Assembly: GCA_018340375.1 (NCBI GenBank)
Contig: JAFFJZ010000012.1
Location: 5,270,001 to 5,334,000 of the forward strand
Length of the DNA stretch: 64,000 bases
Direction of reading: 5' to 3'
DNA from: Gonatopus flavifemur
Lineage: Eukaryota; Arthropoda; Insecta; Hymenoptera; Dryinidae
Part shown: positions 34,618 through 45,725 of the stretch, piece by piece
Layout: every line of letters starts with the position of its first letter
Position numbering within the stretch: the first letter of the stretch is position 1
Made by a program: the position numbers and the translations under genes
The notes under the pieces: model-generated
What the model saw: the letters and a program-made list of their open reading frames with translations, nothing else
Databases searched by the model: none
Told to the model about the DNA's origin: nothing

Positions 34618-34839
34618 CACGGAAAAAATAATTTAGCTGCAGCAAAGTAGCCAGCACGGACACGTACAGCCATTAAATTAGCTCCTGCAGCTAAATTTTA
34701 GCTGTTATCGCAAATAAATTAACTAAAAATGCAAATCTTTTTGCTGCAACAGCTCAAATTTAGCTGCAGGAGCTAATTTAATGGCTGTCCGTGTCCGTGC
34801 TAGCTACTTAGCTGCTGCAGCTAAATTATTTTTTCCGTG
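34618..34839. mobile_element. CACGG-ended hairpin MITE rich in AGCTGCAGCT, TG duplication
   Basis: Left arm CACGGAAAAAATAATTTAGC, right arm (other strand) the same 20 bases. Arms of about 90 bp are nearly identical through CAGCCATTAAATTAGCTCCT. TG stands outside both ends (34616-34617, 34840-34841), so the duplication is 2 bp but not TA. 222 bp, non-coding. This is the cleanest member of the CACGG family here. Confidence 0.85.
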
Positions 34840-36195
34840 TGCAGTAAACAGGAAATTTTGACTTAAAATTCAGAAAAAATTGCAATAGTTGTTTCACAAT
34901 GTACAGTTCTTCTGTGATTTTTTATGTGAAATTTATTATTTCGTTGGTTTTCCTTTGCTTCAGAGAATCCAGAATTCTAGTTTGAATTGAATTTAATGAT
35001 TTTTTCAATTCATTCACATCAAAATTCATGGAAAAAATTCCAATCCATCCTGTGAATATTCATACGCGTGGAAAGAAAATACCAAAATCGAAACAATTCC
35101 ACTTGGAACCCTCTATTTCTCACATTCCTCAAGTTATTTCTGTTTCATTCTTTCTTCAACCCCATATGATTATTCGATGCCAATCCTTTTGAGAACAATA
35201 TAGTCCGAGAAACATTTAATTTCATCATTCACCAGGATGGTTCGAAGGAGTGTGTTTGTCCATTGTAAAAGGATTGTAAAATATAGAGGACCGAATGATA
35301 ATCAAGGAGAAAGATTCGAAAGAAGATATACACGTATTATAAAGAAAGAAAAAAAATTAGAACGTGCATTATCGTGCGCCCCCGCATAATCTTTTTAATA
35401 GTCCTGTGTGTAAAAAAACGAGAAGGAGAAGAATAGTGCATTTAATTTTGAGGCTCTGAAAATCTCTAGGACTTAATATTGCATCCGGAGAGAAGAAGTG
35501 GGAACAAAACCCGATGATCTTATTGTGTGTCATTTTGTGATATTATCAAGAAGAGACGCGCGAGTGGGGAAAGAGACTATATAAGAAAATATAATCACCT
35601 TCGCCCTCGGTTGGATGAATGTTTTACCGGTAACCAGTCGGACGTTCTGAGGCATTTAATTTTCGATCTCGATGCGGGGGAGGAAGAAATCCGTAGAGAG
35701 GCAAGTTAACTCAAATGACAGTAATATTGTTGGCCTGCGGTTTTGTGCACCGCGGCCTGATTATAGTCCGCCGCTGCCACGTAAACAACGGGTCGACGAG
35801 CAACGCTGGTTAATGGGTTTACCCCTTGGCCCTTTTTTTCTCTCTCCTTATTTTTACTTTTATTTTTGACCATCGATTCGCGACGCCATTACTTTTCTCT
35901 CTCTATATACATATATACACATTCATATTCAAAGTGGAAACTAAGAAACATTTTTTATTTTATGAACACAAGTTCAGTGGGAAAATTTCAAACATCAACT
36001 GCAAATGAATAATAATGTTCGATTGATTTGATTTATAAGAGTTTGTATTGAATTGATCTTGTTTTATGGCTTGTCGTGGATACGGAAAGGGAAAGAGTCC
36101 TGAGGAATAGTGGGTTGTACCCGGTCGAACATCGAGAGGAGACAAATGAACTGCGAAACAAAAGAACACCGACGTGCCCTAGAGAAAGAGAAAAA

Positions 36196-36254
36196 GTGTG
36201 TGTGTGTGTGGGTGTTGGGGAAAGAGGGAAAGAGAGAAAGAGAGAGAGAGAGAG
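36196..36254. repeat. Adjacent (GT)n and (GA)n microsatellites
   Basis: GT units at 36196-36211 and GA units at 36231-36254, separated by a purine-rich spacer. Confidence 0.8.
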
Positions 36255-37082
36255 GGAGGTTTTTATGAAGAGGGTGGAAGACTTCGGGTCCATGAAGGGT
36301 GAATTAGTGGGAAAAAGATGAAAAAGAGGGAAAGAAAGAGAGATGGAGAGAGATGGGTGGAACGGCTGTGGAGGCGTGGCGTATGCGGGTATTAAGCAAC
36401 CGTCGCGCCTCATCACATTGTCGGACAAAGTGTTATTGTTGCAACCAATTCTCTCTCTTATTCTAACCCAGTCAAGTTTCAGTTCTCGACTTAATTGGAT
36501 TCCAAACTCAATTGTGTTTGCATACTTACGTATACTCGTATAATCCTTGAGAACGTCTGAAAGCTCAAAGAAATTTTCTCAATTCCACACCTTTAAATCT
36601 CCTTTATGCGCCCAGAGATTTCTATATCATAAAGAGGCAATTTCGAAAATGTGTGCTTATCCGTTTTGTTATCACAATTTTAATATGCAAAAAAGGCATG
36701 TGCGTGCTGACAATATAACGACACACATTGAGGATAATATGCCTTTCAACGCGTATAACGAAACCGCAAAACTTAGTGGCTCGTGCGCTATCTGTTATAC
36801 ATATATGTATATGCCAACTTATCGAAGTCGATTAATTTCACTTAAGAAAGAAACAGCTGCCTTGCCTCGAGCTACGGCTTACATATATTAGGTTATGTTG
36901 CGTTACTTTATTCTCGCGCTCCTTCGAATATATCGTCGCATCGGATCTCAATCTATATATATATTTTTTTTCATTCTCAAGGTTAGATCCAAGTCGTTAT
37001 CGATCTTACAACGAGGTTATAACGAATAGAGTCATTATTTTGCGCGATCGAGCGACGAAAGATGACGATGAAGAAGATAATA

Positions 37083-37103
37083 ATGATGATGATGATGATG
37101 ATG
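37083..37103. repeat. (GAT)n microsatellite
   Basis: Seven units of ATG/GAT in tandem. Confidence 0.85.
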
Positions 37104-37561
37104 TAGGAAGAAGAAGAAAACACTTTTCTTGAAGATTCAGCGGAAAGGGAGATTTTCTACGAAGAATGAAATAGCGAAAAAAGGCAAATAACGTTCCGTG
37201 AAATAAGAACGTTCTCATGGTGCACGATGGGGAAGTCTATCTGTCGTTTTTTCCTTCTCTTCGTCTCTAGCCGTTGCAACGTCAACGTCGTTGGAAAGAG
37301 TCTTGAGAACGCAATGGGCCGGATAAATCGTCAACATGTTTCGCGGCAGGAATTTTCGACGCTTCATTAGGCCTTTCTCGACACGGTCGCGCCGCTTGTC
37401 TCCTCGACAAGTTTGACAAATTATTTCTCTCAGCGACTGAGGACGATCGCGTACTCTTTTTAAGCGTATTCCTGAGAATTTGAGTGATCGTGCGCTTAAT
37501 GTTTGTGCAATAATAATTACCATGAAATTTCTACAACATCGATTCATTCGAAACACTATCG

Positions 37562-38065
37562 AATTAATATCGAGAATGAGAAGACGTACTAATAATATCG
37601 TCAATCGACCAATGCCGAAGCACAACAATGTGCCACCACCCGGAAAAAAAATCATGCATGATCATTTATGAGCAAGACTCGTGTATAATCATGCATGCTC
37701 CCTGGTCAACCGCTTTTATTCAAATTCTATGTTTAACATTATCTTGAATGATCATACATGATCATGCAAAAACGTGTGAAACAGAATTTCCAAGTTTGTC
37801 TGGAGCAAAATCATTCATGATCGTGCGAGATCATGTGAAATATATAATTCTTAAGTTCGCCTGGAAAAAAAAATCATTCATGATCGTGCATGGTCAAATC
37901 TGGTTCATCCCCATGTATGAAAACCCATTTAATAGGTGTTTCGGTTAATAATGTCAATTTGTTTGCAGAATTTGGGCGTTTATTTACGTAACAATTGATA
38001 TCGAGGAAGAGAAGACGTACTAATAATATCGTCAATCGACCAATGCCGAAGCACAACAATGTGCT
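37562..38065. repeat. Direct duplication of about 70 bp flanking a transposon fragment
   Basis: 37562-37633 and 37994-38065 are near-identical and in the same orientation; both contain GAGAAGACGTACTAATAATA and CCGAAGCACAACAATGTGC. Between them lies a truncated mobile-element copy (37640-37993). The duplication is far too long for a transposase target duplication. It suggests a segmental tandem duplication or a repair event. Confidence 0.7.
37640..37993. mobile_element. Truncated copy of the CCCGG/ATCATGCATGATCAT element with a mariner end
   Basis: It starts CCCGGAAAAAAAATCATGCA and runs parallel to 42182-42528, through GCTCCCTGGTCAACCGCTTT and ATGAAAACCCATTTAATAGG. It includes the first 60-odd bases of the mariner end (GTGTTTCGGTTAATAATGTC), then stops abruptly inside what would be the mariner. 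It therefore descends from a copy already carrying that mariner. Confidence 0.7.
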
Positions 38066-38069
38066 GCCA

Positions 38070-39774
38070 CGCGAGCGAGATTTGTCGCTTGCATCGTCGG
38101 TCACGCGATGACAGATCGTCATCGTCCCGCATTTCTATTACCCACAGGTTAACACACACAGTACAAACAAATCATCCAATTGCAATGATTTTATAGTCGA
38201 CTGATCTCCAATCGAAGCGATTCGTTCGATGACGTATACACAATTATCTCCTCTTTTCCGTAATGGAGAGAAAGAGACAACACTCGCGCGCATAGAGAGC
38301 CATAGTAGTTGACAGGATTTATGAATATGAATGTTCAACTCGATTTTCCATCGTGTATTCATTTATCAATCCTGCATATAGATAATCATTTAATAAATGA
38401 ACGATCAGGAATTTATCTATCCATCTATACATCATTATAACCTTCCATGAGGAATGAAAGGATGATAGTATAATTTCTGCAATGACGTTAATGCAGGATG
38501 TTAATGTGACTGACGTTTGTGAATGAAATATATAATTACAAAAACGTGGCTGGAATGGTCTTCTCTGAAAAATGAACTCTCCTCTCCCTCGAATCGAGTT
38601 CCATTCGATTCATTTCATTTGCGAACAGGCAGAAGTCTTTTTTGTTTTTCTAATAATTAAAGTATGCCGACTGAAACGATGCCAAATTGGTTTTTAATCT
38701 ACTTTTCTTGGCCGCGAAAGCAGGGGGCTGAAAAAGCGAAAGCGATGACAACAACACGGCGTCATCAATATCAGTCACGGTATATATATATACATACATG
38801 TACATCTTTTTTGGTTTGTTTTCTTTTCCTTATATTACCATCGAGGAAATTAGCTTAGCGCAGAAAGGAAATTTTCTATATTATATGAATCGGATAATAT
38901 AACCGAGAGATACATTGAGCGATTGTATTGACGTTGTTTCAGAGAAGGAATATGAAGTAACGGGGGTTAAGGTTCGGTAGTCGAAGACGCGTCGATCTCG
39001 ATATCTCGTGTATCGTGAAGAGATCGTTGTTGAAATGATTCCACTTATCCACGACGGGGAGTCCCCGAAGAATCCAACGGGAGGTAAATCGAACAAAAGC
39101 CGGATGGAAGGGGACCGCGATCGCTGCAGGAAGCCCTGCTACCGAAGATATTTCATTTACCGGACAAAAACTCAAATTCATTTTTGTTGTTTTGTTTTTC
39201 CTTTCTTACCTCTGCCTTTTTACTTTGTCTCTTTTTATCGTGTTCTCTCGTCACTGTAAGAAACGATTCATTCGTATATACCATGTATCAAAAGAGACTG
39301 CTGCTAACCTCCCTCTCTTCTTTTTATTCTTCTTCTTCTTATGCTTCTTCCTCCTCGTATTTCCTCTACATAAGAGGAATTCAAATTAATATTCGGTGCT
39401 GACGTACGAAATTGCAGGCAACCAGACTGCTCACGCAACGTGGCGAAAGGAATACTTCTACTACCACTACCACCTCAACAACGTATCATCCTCTTGTCCA
39501 ATTCAACTTGGAAAATATGTGTTATCTTCGTCATGGGTGTACGATATCGAATCTCTCGACTCGAGTAATTGCATGATTGTTTACAAAAAACCATGAATTA
39601 TGGCGTTGGATTCGAAATTGTAACTCAGACCACCTCGGTGGATTCTTAAAAAAATGTAAGAAACGATGAAAATTGCTTGGAGAAAGGGTTAGTTTTAGTT
39701 ACAAATTCGTAAACTAGGTGTCGTCGTTTGTAGTTCTTATTCGCGATGTGAAAATTGTTTACGGAGCTTTATAC
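38070..39774. other. Intergenic DNA, nothing recognised
   Basis: About 1.7 kb. No open frame with credible domain content, no element ends that I can pair. The small frames at 38881-39596 overlap on both strands and look like chance. Confidence 0.45.
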
Positions 39775-40450
39775 ACACGGAAGAAGCTAAGGAGTCACAC
39801 GCACAGACGTGGACTTTGCTCCTGTAGCTGAATTTTCCCTATTAAAAATGCCTGGCATTGCTACGAGAGTGAAGCTGGCAGCAATGAGCGCCAGCTCATA
39901 GTCGGTTGATATAATTTTTGATAGAATTGTTTTATCGAATATTTAAGTAACTAAACCGTATAATTGGAAAGCGCTAAATGAATCTTTGATATGAAAATCT
40001 TGAAATCATTTCAATTAAAAAGTTACACCAATCGGCTGCTAATTGCTCGGTTTGTACATCACTTTGAAACCTTACGGACTGCCGGACGAAGCTAAAAAGA
40101 AGCTATCAGATCCGGATCCAAATCCTGTCTGATATTGTCAGCAATCGCCAAACTGGGGACCAAAACCGACCAAATCTTAACAGAAAATTATCTGTCCAAT
40201 TTTTTCAAACATTTGAAATAGGGTCAGCTATTACAGCGAATAAATAAGGTATGAATGCACATTTTGTTGCAATAATAATTGAAAATTAGCAATATGATAT
40301 TGATTTCTGGGGGAGGAGCCACTTGGCTGATTCAACTAAATCAAGATAAAGACCCGCAAATCCTGTGAAAGAAACTGAATAGAGTCGAGCAGAGGATTTG
40401 CTCCGAATTTGCCAGCTCTAAATTTTCTCCAACGATATCTTACAGCAGTT
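39775..40450. repeat. Decayed dispersed repeat related to 31100-31310
   Basis: CACACGGAAGAAGCTAAGGA at the start is like a CACGG-type end. 39890-40060 (CAGCTCATAGTCGGTTGATA through CAATCGGCTGCTA) is a diverged copy of 31145-31310. The right limit is unclear. Confidence 0.4.
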
Positions 40451-42050
40451 ACAAGGAATTTAGATAACGATCTGTGTTGCTCTGCAAGTTAAACGCGCGA
40501 TTACACGAGCGAGGGGAAAAAATAGACGACGTAATACAGCGGAAGGAAGTACGTGCGAGAAACTCTGAGTGAATTAACCATTCTTAAGACTCTCAACTAA
40601 GTATAGTTAACTCGAGGATCGGTTCACAAGATTGATTTTGAAATATGTGTGAACTGTAATGTGAAATTTGTACTTGGAATATAAACGTATTACTTTTCTT
40701 TATGTTTCGAAAATTGAATTTTTCATAAGAAGAAAAGCCAGAGATGACTCTGGCAAAATGATATGTTTTAGGAAAAATCTTTGAAAAGAGGTTCAGAATA
40801 AAGAAACAAAAAAAAAGTTGATAAGAGGAAGAGAAATCAAGAAAAAAAAGAAGAAGACTTCATAGAGAAATGATCGATGAAAGGAGAATGATTTCTGAAG
40901 AGAGGAAGGAAAAGGACTATTAATTTACGACAAAAGGGACCGCAAGCGGCATAGCTGAAAAGGGCGAACGATTAGTTACTTTAACCAAATTATCTCGCGG
41001 ACAATGGCCGATGGAGAATATCGGCCCAACAGGTGAGAAGAAGTCAGTCCTCAGTTCTTTTTTCCCTTGTTGCTCTTCTTTTCATTCGATGAAAAGATCA
41101 TTGCCCTCCATCATCGTGGCGATCGAAGGAATAAATTGAAACGGTTTAAAATCCTATTAATTTGGTCGTTGTTTCCTTTCTTCCTCCACTTTCCTTCTTT
41201 TTTGTTTCCTATTAATTGTGATTTGCGCATGCGGATGCACACCCTCGACCCGCGTACTGTGATATTATTAATTAACGATCCTTTGATCTTTCTAATGTAT
41301 GTTACATTTGATATGCTCCACGAGTTCGAATAATAATGAATCATCGGGGACTCAAGATCGTCGCTTAAGATTAAATATCGAATATTTAGCCAACAGTTTT
41401 ATATTACCTCTTATATTCTGGGTAATTTAGCTATGGGTGCGTGGCGTTTAATGTATACAAATATACATATATATATATGTATCCACACATGGGAAATATT
41501 CATCATTATTTCCGATTCTACGCCCGTGTAAACATGTCGTGTCGTAACCGAATGGTTCGCGATCGTGAGCGAGATAAAACGACGTGTGCGTATATACTTT
41601 CTCTTTCTTTTCCTTTCCCTCTTTATCTTTTCAAAATGCGAATTGAGAGCACACATGTCAGAAGAATTTGAATATTGTAATTAGAGAGGGGCGGAGGGAG
41701 ACACGTAGAGACAAAGATCTCGAGATGACATGCCCTGTTTGGAGTTTCCTTCCGAATTGAAAAGTTAAGCGCGCGTTGCACGCATTCGTGTCGATCCGAG
41801 AGATGGACAAAATGAATTGAGAAAACATATGGAGTTGGAGTAATTATCACTGTCGTGGAGAATAGATGATTATCTCGGTTCCGTTATTTTGGATTTTAAA
41901 CGTTTTACTTTTAACGAGAATTTTATACGCAGAACGAATTTACCACAGATCGGAAGAAATGAACAGAACGTTTTAAAAATTTCACATAAATGTACCGAAA
42001 TCACTAAAATCTTCAATAACTTTCATTTTCATGATTAATTTCAAAATGCA
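40451..42050. other. Intergenic DNA, nothing recognised
   Basis: About 1.6 kb of apparently unique sequence with purine-rich and TA-rich patches (e.g. ATATATATATG near 41468). Small open frames overlap on both strands and lack domains. Confidence 0.45.
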
Positions 42051-42466
42051 CACGGAGAAAACAAATTTTTGTCGCAGCAAATCGAGGTATCATACATAGA
42101 ATAGTAATCTTTTTTGCCAAGTTAGTTGAAAATTCGCTGTCACAGTTAAATGGATTGCTGCAAGAGCAACATGCTCAACTACCCAGAAAAAAAATCATGC
42201 ATGATCATTTATGAGCAAGACTCATATATAATCATGCATGCTCCCTGATCAACCGCTTTTATTCAAATTCTATGTTCAACATTATCTTGAATGATCATGC
42301 AAAATCGTGTGAAACAGAATTTCCAAGTTTGCCTGGAGCAAAATCATTCATGATCGTGCGAGATCATGTGAAACTTATAATTCTCAAGTTCGCCTGGGAA
42401 AATAATCATTCATGATCATGCATGGTCAAATCTGGTTCATCCCCATGTATGAAAACCTATTTAATA

Positions 42467-43749
42467 GGTGTTTCGGTTAGTAATGTCGATTTTTTGGCAG
42501 AATTTGGGTGTTCATTTACGTAACAATATGAATTATCTTAATAACCAAAGTATTGGCCATTTTTTGCTATGACTTTCTCCCATCTTTCTGGCAAAGCATG
42601 GATTCCTTGCCAAAAGAATTGTTCATTTTTTTAGGCCAACCATTCATCGAGCCAAATTTTCACTTCTTCGTAAGAATGGAAATGTTGTTCTGAAAGTCCG
42701 TGCTGCATCGATCGAAGTAGGTGGTAGTCCGAAGGGGCCAAGTCCGGTGAATACGGTGGATGGGGTAGGACATCCCATCTAATGTTTTCTAAACAGTTTT
42801 TCACACTTTTCGCAACATGCGGCCGAGCATTATCATGTTGAAAAACGACTTTGTCGTGTCTTTGTGCGTATTCTGGTCGTTTTTCTTTCAAAGCTGTGTT
42901 CAATTTTATTAATTGCTGCCGATACCGATCGCCAGTGGTCGTTTCACCAGGTTGCAGCAGTTTGTAATACACAGCTCCACTATTATCCCACCACATACAG
43001 AGCAAAGCCTTCTTTCCATGTATATTGTGCACTGGTTGTGATATTGAAGGCTGGCCTGGGTCTACTCATGATTTTTGTCGCTTTGAACTATCAAAGTAGA
43101 TCCACTTTTTATCACCGGTGATGACTCGATGCAAAAAAAACCTTTTCTTTTCTGCCTGGCAAGCAGAATTTCACAAATGGTTTTTAGTCTTTCAATGTCT
43201 CTGTCTTTCAATTGATATGAAACCCATTTCCCTACCTTCTGGAACTTTCCCAATGCATGTAGCCATTCAGAAACGGTGGATTGGGCAACATTCAATGCAT
43301 TTGCCAATTGCTTCAACGTTTGACTAGAGTCTTCATCCAATAAACCTTGCAAATCTGCATCTTCCAACTTTTTTGGCTGACCTGGACGCTCCTTGTCTTT
43401 TACATCGAAGTCACCAGTTTTAAACCGTTGAAACCATCGTTCACAAGTTTTTTGGGTTATAACATGTTCACCATAAGCTTCAATCAACAATCGATAACTT
43501 TCAGCAGCCGTTTTCTTCAAATGAAAGAAGGTTATTAAACTTCCCCGCAAGACGGCTTTTTCTGGTACGTAATTCGACATTCTCAAAGCTATAAAAACTA
43601 TGTTTTTTGCACACTGACAATTCAGGACAAATTGGCTTTTGATGACGTATTTCTAACCTTTAAAACGACATAGACTTCATTCGTTTGTACCAACAAACGT
43701 ATCAGTAATATCGTCTCTTACCGAAATCGACATTATTAACCGGAACACG
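42467..43749 (-). mobile_element. Decayed mariner transposon
   Basis: The terminal sequences between flanking TA dinucleotides (42465-42466 and 43750-43751) are inverted copies: GTGTTTCGGTTAGTAATGTC at the left and GTGTTCCGGTTAATAATGTC at the right on the other strand, about 22 of 25 bases matching. Length is 1283 bp, the normal mariner size. The enclosed transposase is broken. Its ends are unrelated to those of the intact mariner at 16956, so it is a different lineage. Confidence 0.88.
42538..43586 (-). pseudogene. Mariner transposase pseudogene (DD34D lineage distinct from 17021-18085)
   Basis: Start MRMSNYVPEKAVLRGSL, with a helix-turn-helix region (LITFFHLKKTAAESYRLLIE) and WVSYQL at the WVPHEL linker. 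The frame is then broken near the A8 run at 43133-43140 by a one-base length change. The next frame carries the first catalytic Asp in TGDKKWIYF, then an in-frame TGA (43066-43068). The remainder contains FQHDNARPH and SPDLAPSDYH, with 34 residues between the second and third Asp. A second early stop (TAA at 42631-42633) precedes the terminal WEKVIAKNGQYF block. Three disabling lesions mean no functional enzyme. The N-terminus resembles the cecropia-type mariners as I recall them. Confidence 0.9.
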
Positions 43750-44265
43750 TATTACTTTAGCCAAACTTTTTGTTATTTTTTCCGAAGAACAGTCCAATTG
43801 AACGTTATGGAAAGAGTGTTCGAAGTTTCAAAAGGAAACTCGAAAGTTCCGACCAAATAATCTGTAACATGTAACATAAATGATGAATTGTTTTATCGAC
43901 TCTCAAGTCAGTATGGCCATCAGGGCTGGACTCGAGGCTCGATTTTACCAGTTCTAATGCAAAATTCGTAGCGTCGATGTACAAATATTTAAAGAATGAG
44001 ATGGGAGGAAATTTTTTTTTAATTTTGAATATGAAGGTTTATTTGAAACTGTTGCAGTCTCGAAAAAGGTCTTGTTTTATCTCGTCTTAGTTTTGAGTGG
44101 GAAAAAATGGCTTCATATCCTGGATGCGATCAATATCAGTCTCCCAGACGTGTTATTTCCAGCTAATACACGCCCACACTTGATTTGATGTAGAAATTTG
44201 TCTTCGAAGATCGTAAAATTGAATGATATTTACTATTTTCAAATTTTGTTCAAGAATCTCGAGTC

Positions 44266-44585
44266 CACCTCTAGTGGCCATGCCTGTGGAACGCACTGGT
44301 TCTCATCCGACCCAAGTAACACAAGAACTTCTCAAATATGCTTTGATGATACAGTGAATGTGAAAAGAATGTGCAAATGAGAGTATTTTGGATAAATTTG
44401 TCAAGATACTCTATGGAGGTGCATAACACATAATTATTTGAAACAATCTCATTTGGAGGTTCTGATTTTCCAAACACGTTCTTAGCATTTTGAACCTCTT
44501 CTGTTGCTTGGGGAGTACCGAAGTTTAGCAGGGTCAGTACTTGAATGGCTGACCGCACGGGAATATAGAGTGCTTTTATTTTTAT
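44266..44585 (+). pseudogene. 5S rRNA-derived sequence split by a MITE
   Basis: 44266-44310 ends GAACGCACTGGTTCTCATCC GA, matching the 5' half of animal 5S rRNA (GAACGCACCGGTTCTCGTCC). After the insertion 44311-44512, the match resumes with TACCGAAGTTTAGCAGGGTC and AGTACTTGAATGGCTGACCG followed by CACGGGAA, the region holding the internal Pol III control element. About ten bases between the two blocks (around CATCGGGC) are missing and the 3' stem has decayed. It is either a dead 5S copy or the head of a 5S-derived SINE, not a working rRNA gene. Confidence 0.8.
44311..44512. mobile_element. CCCAAGYAACA-family MITE inside the 5S relic, GA duplication
   Basis: Left end CCCAAGTAACACAAGAACTT, right end (other strand) CCCAAGCAACAGAAGAGGTT, with GA outside both (44309-44310, 44513-44514). 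It contains the inverted family motif (ATTATTTGAAACAATCTCAT near 44432), as in 11075-11391 and 20811-22905. 202 bp. Because the disrupted 5S sequence is known, the insertion site can be read exactly. Confidence 0.82.
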
Positions 44586-45493
44586 CCACCACGCAGAGTA
44601 TGACCTTGCATGATCATGCATGACCGATTCACATGATCATTCATGATTTTTTTTTCACCGGGTGAAGTAGCAAAATTTTTAGTATTATATACAGAATAAC
44701 AAACATTTTTTGTTGCCACAGCTAACAAAATTGCTGTGATTGGAAAGAGATTGCTTCCAGAGCAAAAAATTTGTTACTCCGGTAAAATGCACCCAGCTAA
44801 ATCAGGTTTCGCTGCCGTAACAAATGTTTTTTTCTTCGTGCACGGGCGTTTAAAATACACCCAATAAATACGGATTGCTGGACTCTCAATGGGTCCCTGA
44901 TTTTCCAATAATGCCGATAAAGGTTGTGTTTATGCTAAAAAAAAATGTTTGAATGTTTATACAATGTATCCTTTTAAAAATTTACCAACAGCACAAGGCT
45001 GGCCCAGCTTCGACGAATATCGACGAAGCCTTGAAAGGAAACTTGCCTAAGATCTTGAATGATAATATCTTTTTAGGAATAAATGAAGCCCAATTTGATG
45101 TCTGGGGCAACGGTGGGGAAAGATTGTCAATTTGCCCCAAGTAACCGTGAAATCAATGTTGGCCTAACCTTGCATTATCTTATTTTGACCCTGCAGAATT
45201 GGTGGAATACATTTCTAAAAAACATTGCGAAAATTTTTCTGCTCTCCAGAAAAATGTTAATCGGAATTTTGGAGGATTTTGACTGTTCAGGTCTTAAACT
45301 GGCGCTAAAGTGGTAGCTTCAGAGCCAATATCGTTTTGAAAAATCTGAAAGGTGAATTGAAATAATATCCGATGAGATTTATGAATTTCGTTCGGTGACC
45401 AGCGACCATCGACCCTAGTTATTCTAACAGCAAAGTTGAAATACGTCCACTGAGAAGAGCGGATAAGGAAAATAAAGGAAACAACACAGCAAG

Positions 45494-45519
45494 AAATAAA
45501 ATAAAATAAAATAAAATAA
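45494..45519. repeat. (AAATA)n microsatellite
   Basis: Five pentanucleotide units in tandem. Confidence 0.85.
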
Positions 45520-45708
45520 CACCACCAAAGCAAGCAAGTTATAAGAGCGTATAATATGTCCAAAAGACACCTGCCTTGTTCTTGTTTCAATCCTTCTTCT
45601 TCCTCCTGTTCCTCCACTTTAGAGCCCGTTCTCTCTCTTTTCTTCTTCTCGCTATCTCTTCGCATCGACTGAAATGGTCGCGAGGAAGGAAAAAGAAACG
45701 AAAGAGAA

Positions 45709-45725
45709 AGAGAGAGAGAGAGAGG
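45709..45725. repeat. (GA)n microsatellite
   Basis: Uninterrupted GA run in purine-rich flanks. Confidence 0.8.

Larger units (their letters stand above)
34840..37561. other. Intergenic DNA with microsatellites, no gene recognised
   Basis: About 2.7 kb with no recognisable coding region. GT repeat at 36196-36211, GA repeat at 36231-36254, and GAT repeat at 37083-37103. A GC-richer stretch near 35725-35830 stands out from its AT-rich surroundings; it could be a conserved regulatory element, but nothing in the sequence proves it. Confidence 0.45.
42182..44662. mobile_element. CCCRG/ATCATGCATGATCAT-ended element carrying a mariner and a 5S-like sequence
   Basis: Left end CCCAGAAAAAAAATCATGCA, right end (other strand) CCCGGTGAAAAAAAAATCAT. 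Subterminal DNA on both sides is full of ATCATGCATGATC/CATGATCATG palindromes. Flanks are TA (left) and TG (right). The internal cargo is a decayed mariner (42467-43749) and a split 5S-derived segment (44266-44585). A truncated relative is at 37640-37993. Confidence 0.62.
42051..44840. mobile_element. Outermost CACGG-type element of a nested stack, CA duplication
   Basis: Left end CACGGAGAAAACAAATTTTT, right end (other strand) CACGAAGAAAAAAACATTTG, each followed by a GCAGC patch. CA stands outside both (42049-42050, 44841-44842). Remaining arms (42051-42180, 44663-44840) contain GCTGTCACAG/GCTGTGATTG words typical of the family. The middle is occupied by 42182-44662. Confidence 0.6.

Noticed and set aside
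45294..45665. 123-residue minus-strand frame with Glu/Lys-rich start
   Set aside because: The charged start is translated from a pyrimidine-rich simple repeat. No domain and no supporting context.
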